DNA from: Pseudomonas lutea | GTDB taxonomy: Bacteria; Pseudomonadota; Gammaproteobacteria; Pseudomonadales; Pseudomonadaceae | Reading direction: 5' to 3' | NCBI RefSeq assembly: GCF_000759445.1 | Contig: NZ_JRMB01000002.1 | Location: 1,054,001 to 1,118,000 of the forward strand | DNA: 64,000 bases | Shown here: in pieces, positions 63,813-64,000 of the stretch | Position numbering within the stretch: the stretch's first letter is position 1 | How the letters are laid out: each line of letters begins with the position of its first letter | Notes under the pieces: generated by a model | The model's input: the letters and a program-made list of their open reading frames with translations, nothing else | What the model was told of the DNA's origin: nothing | Database searches by the model: none | Program-made: the position numbers and the translations under genes

Positions 63813-64000
63813 TTACGGAACATTTGCGACGCCTTCCAAATAGCGTTTCAGAGCGGCCAGAGAGTCGGGACAATACGGCTTTTCAGCCGATTCAAGCAGG
63901 GCTTTTTCAACGCCAATGAAGCGCGCCTCGCAGACCTCTTCGGGCTGCAGGTTCAAGGGGCCGTCCCAAATGGCCGAGAAGACCGCGCACCACAGCCGAT
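63813..64000 (-). CDS. Nudix hydrolase, C-terminal part (runs off window)
   Basis: The last 61 codons of a gene on the minus strand ending with TAA at 63813-63815. The reading RLWCAVFSAIWDGPLNLQPE, then EVCEARFIGVEKALLES and CPDSLAALKRYLEG, resembles the end of YfcD-type Nudix hydrolases, which carry RLW...DGP and LQPEE blocks. The Nudix box itself lies beyond the right edge, so the call rests on these two blocks and the position after SUI1 and speA. Confidence 0.7.
   Translation of the reverse strand, partial: RLWCAVFSAIWDGPLNLQPEEVCEARFIGVEKALLESAEKPYCPDSLAALKRYLEGVANVP

Overview
The window is high-GC chromosomal DNA from a Pseudomonas, most likely of the fluorescens/syringae side of the genus rather than aeruginosa. 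Evidence: the gene order ispH-fkpB-lspA-ileS-ribF-murJ / rpsT / creA-proB-cgtA-rpmA-rplU / ispB matches the known Pseudomonas core block; speA-SUI1-Nudix is another Pseudomonas neighbourhood; and the gaps carry Pseudomonas-type REP palindromes of the 'TAGGAGC(G/C)(A/G)GCTTGCT' kind. Genus-level placement rests on remembered synteny, not on a search.

Layout. (1) 1-5 kb: type IV pilus minor pilins. Two non-identical copies of a pilV-pilW-pilX unit lie in tandem on the minus strand, with fimU and pilE between them and a plus-strand fimT/gspH-like gene at the right edge. The left copy runs off the window. (2) 5-23 kb: housekeeping genes. These cover isoprenoid synthesis (ispH, ispB), lipoprotein maturation (lspA), isoleucyl-tRNA synthetase, riboflavin kinase, the lipid II flippase, ribosomal proteins S20, L21 and L27, the Obg GTPase, glutamate kinase and two FKBP-type isomerases. 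Small conserved genes and a Lon-like protease follow. (3) 23-28 kb: small envelope or unknown proteins, a copper chaperone and a RIO-type kinase. (4) 28-43 kb: an accessory surface-protein island. It has two paralogous autotransporters on the minus strand and, divergently, four large plus-strand genes for proteins built from repeated beta-sandwich (Ig-like) modules without recognisable signal peptides. Three of the four end in different putative binding tips. The last two genes share an almost identical 5' block of about 0.7 kb. (5) 43-50 kb: AraC-type regulator, thiolase / high-molecular-weight FabG / MaoC fatty-acid genes, MazG-like pyrophosphohydrolase, tRNA-modifying methyltransferase cmoM, and two DUF4136 lipoproteins. 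(6) 50-64 kb: pbpC and the alpha-2-macroglobulin lipoprotein (a known partnership in periplasmic defence and repair), a MATE transporter, an alpha/beta hydrolase lipoprotein, biosynthetic arginine decarboxylase, a SUI1/YciH factor and the end of a Nudix hydrolase.

The best candidate for something undescribed is the 33.6-43.1 kb cluster. It looks like a set of modular proteins with a conserved scaffold and exchangeable C-terminal tips, diversified by tandem duplication and apparent gene conversion, next to two autotransporters. No function or secretion route can be read from sequence alone.

No tRNA, rRNA, IS element, prophage or CRISPR array was seen.
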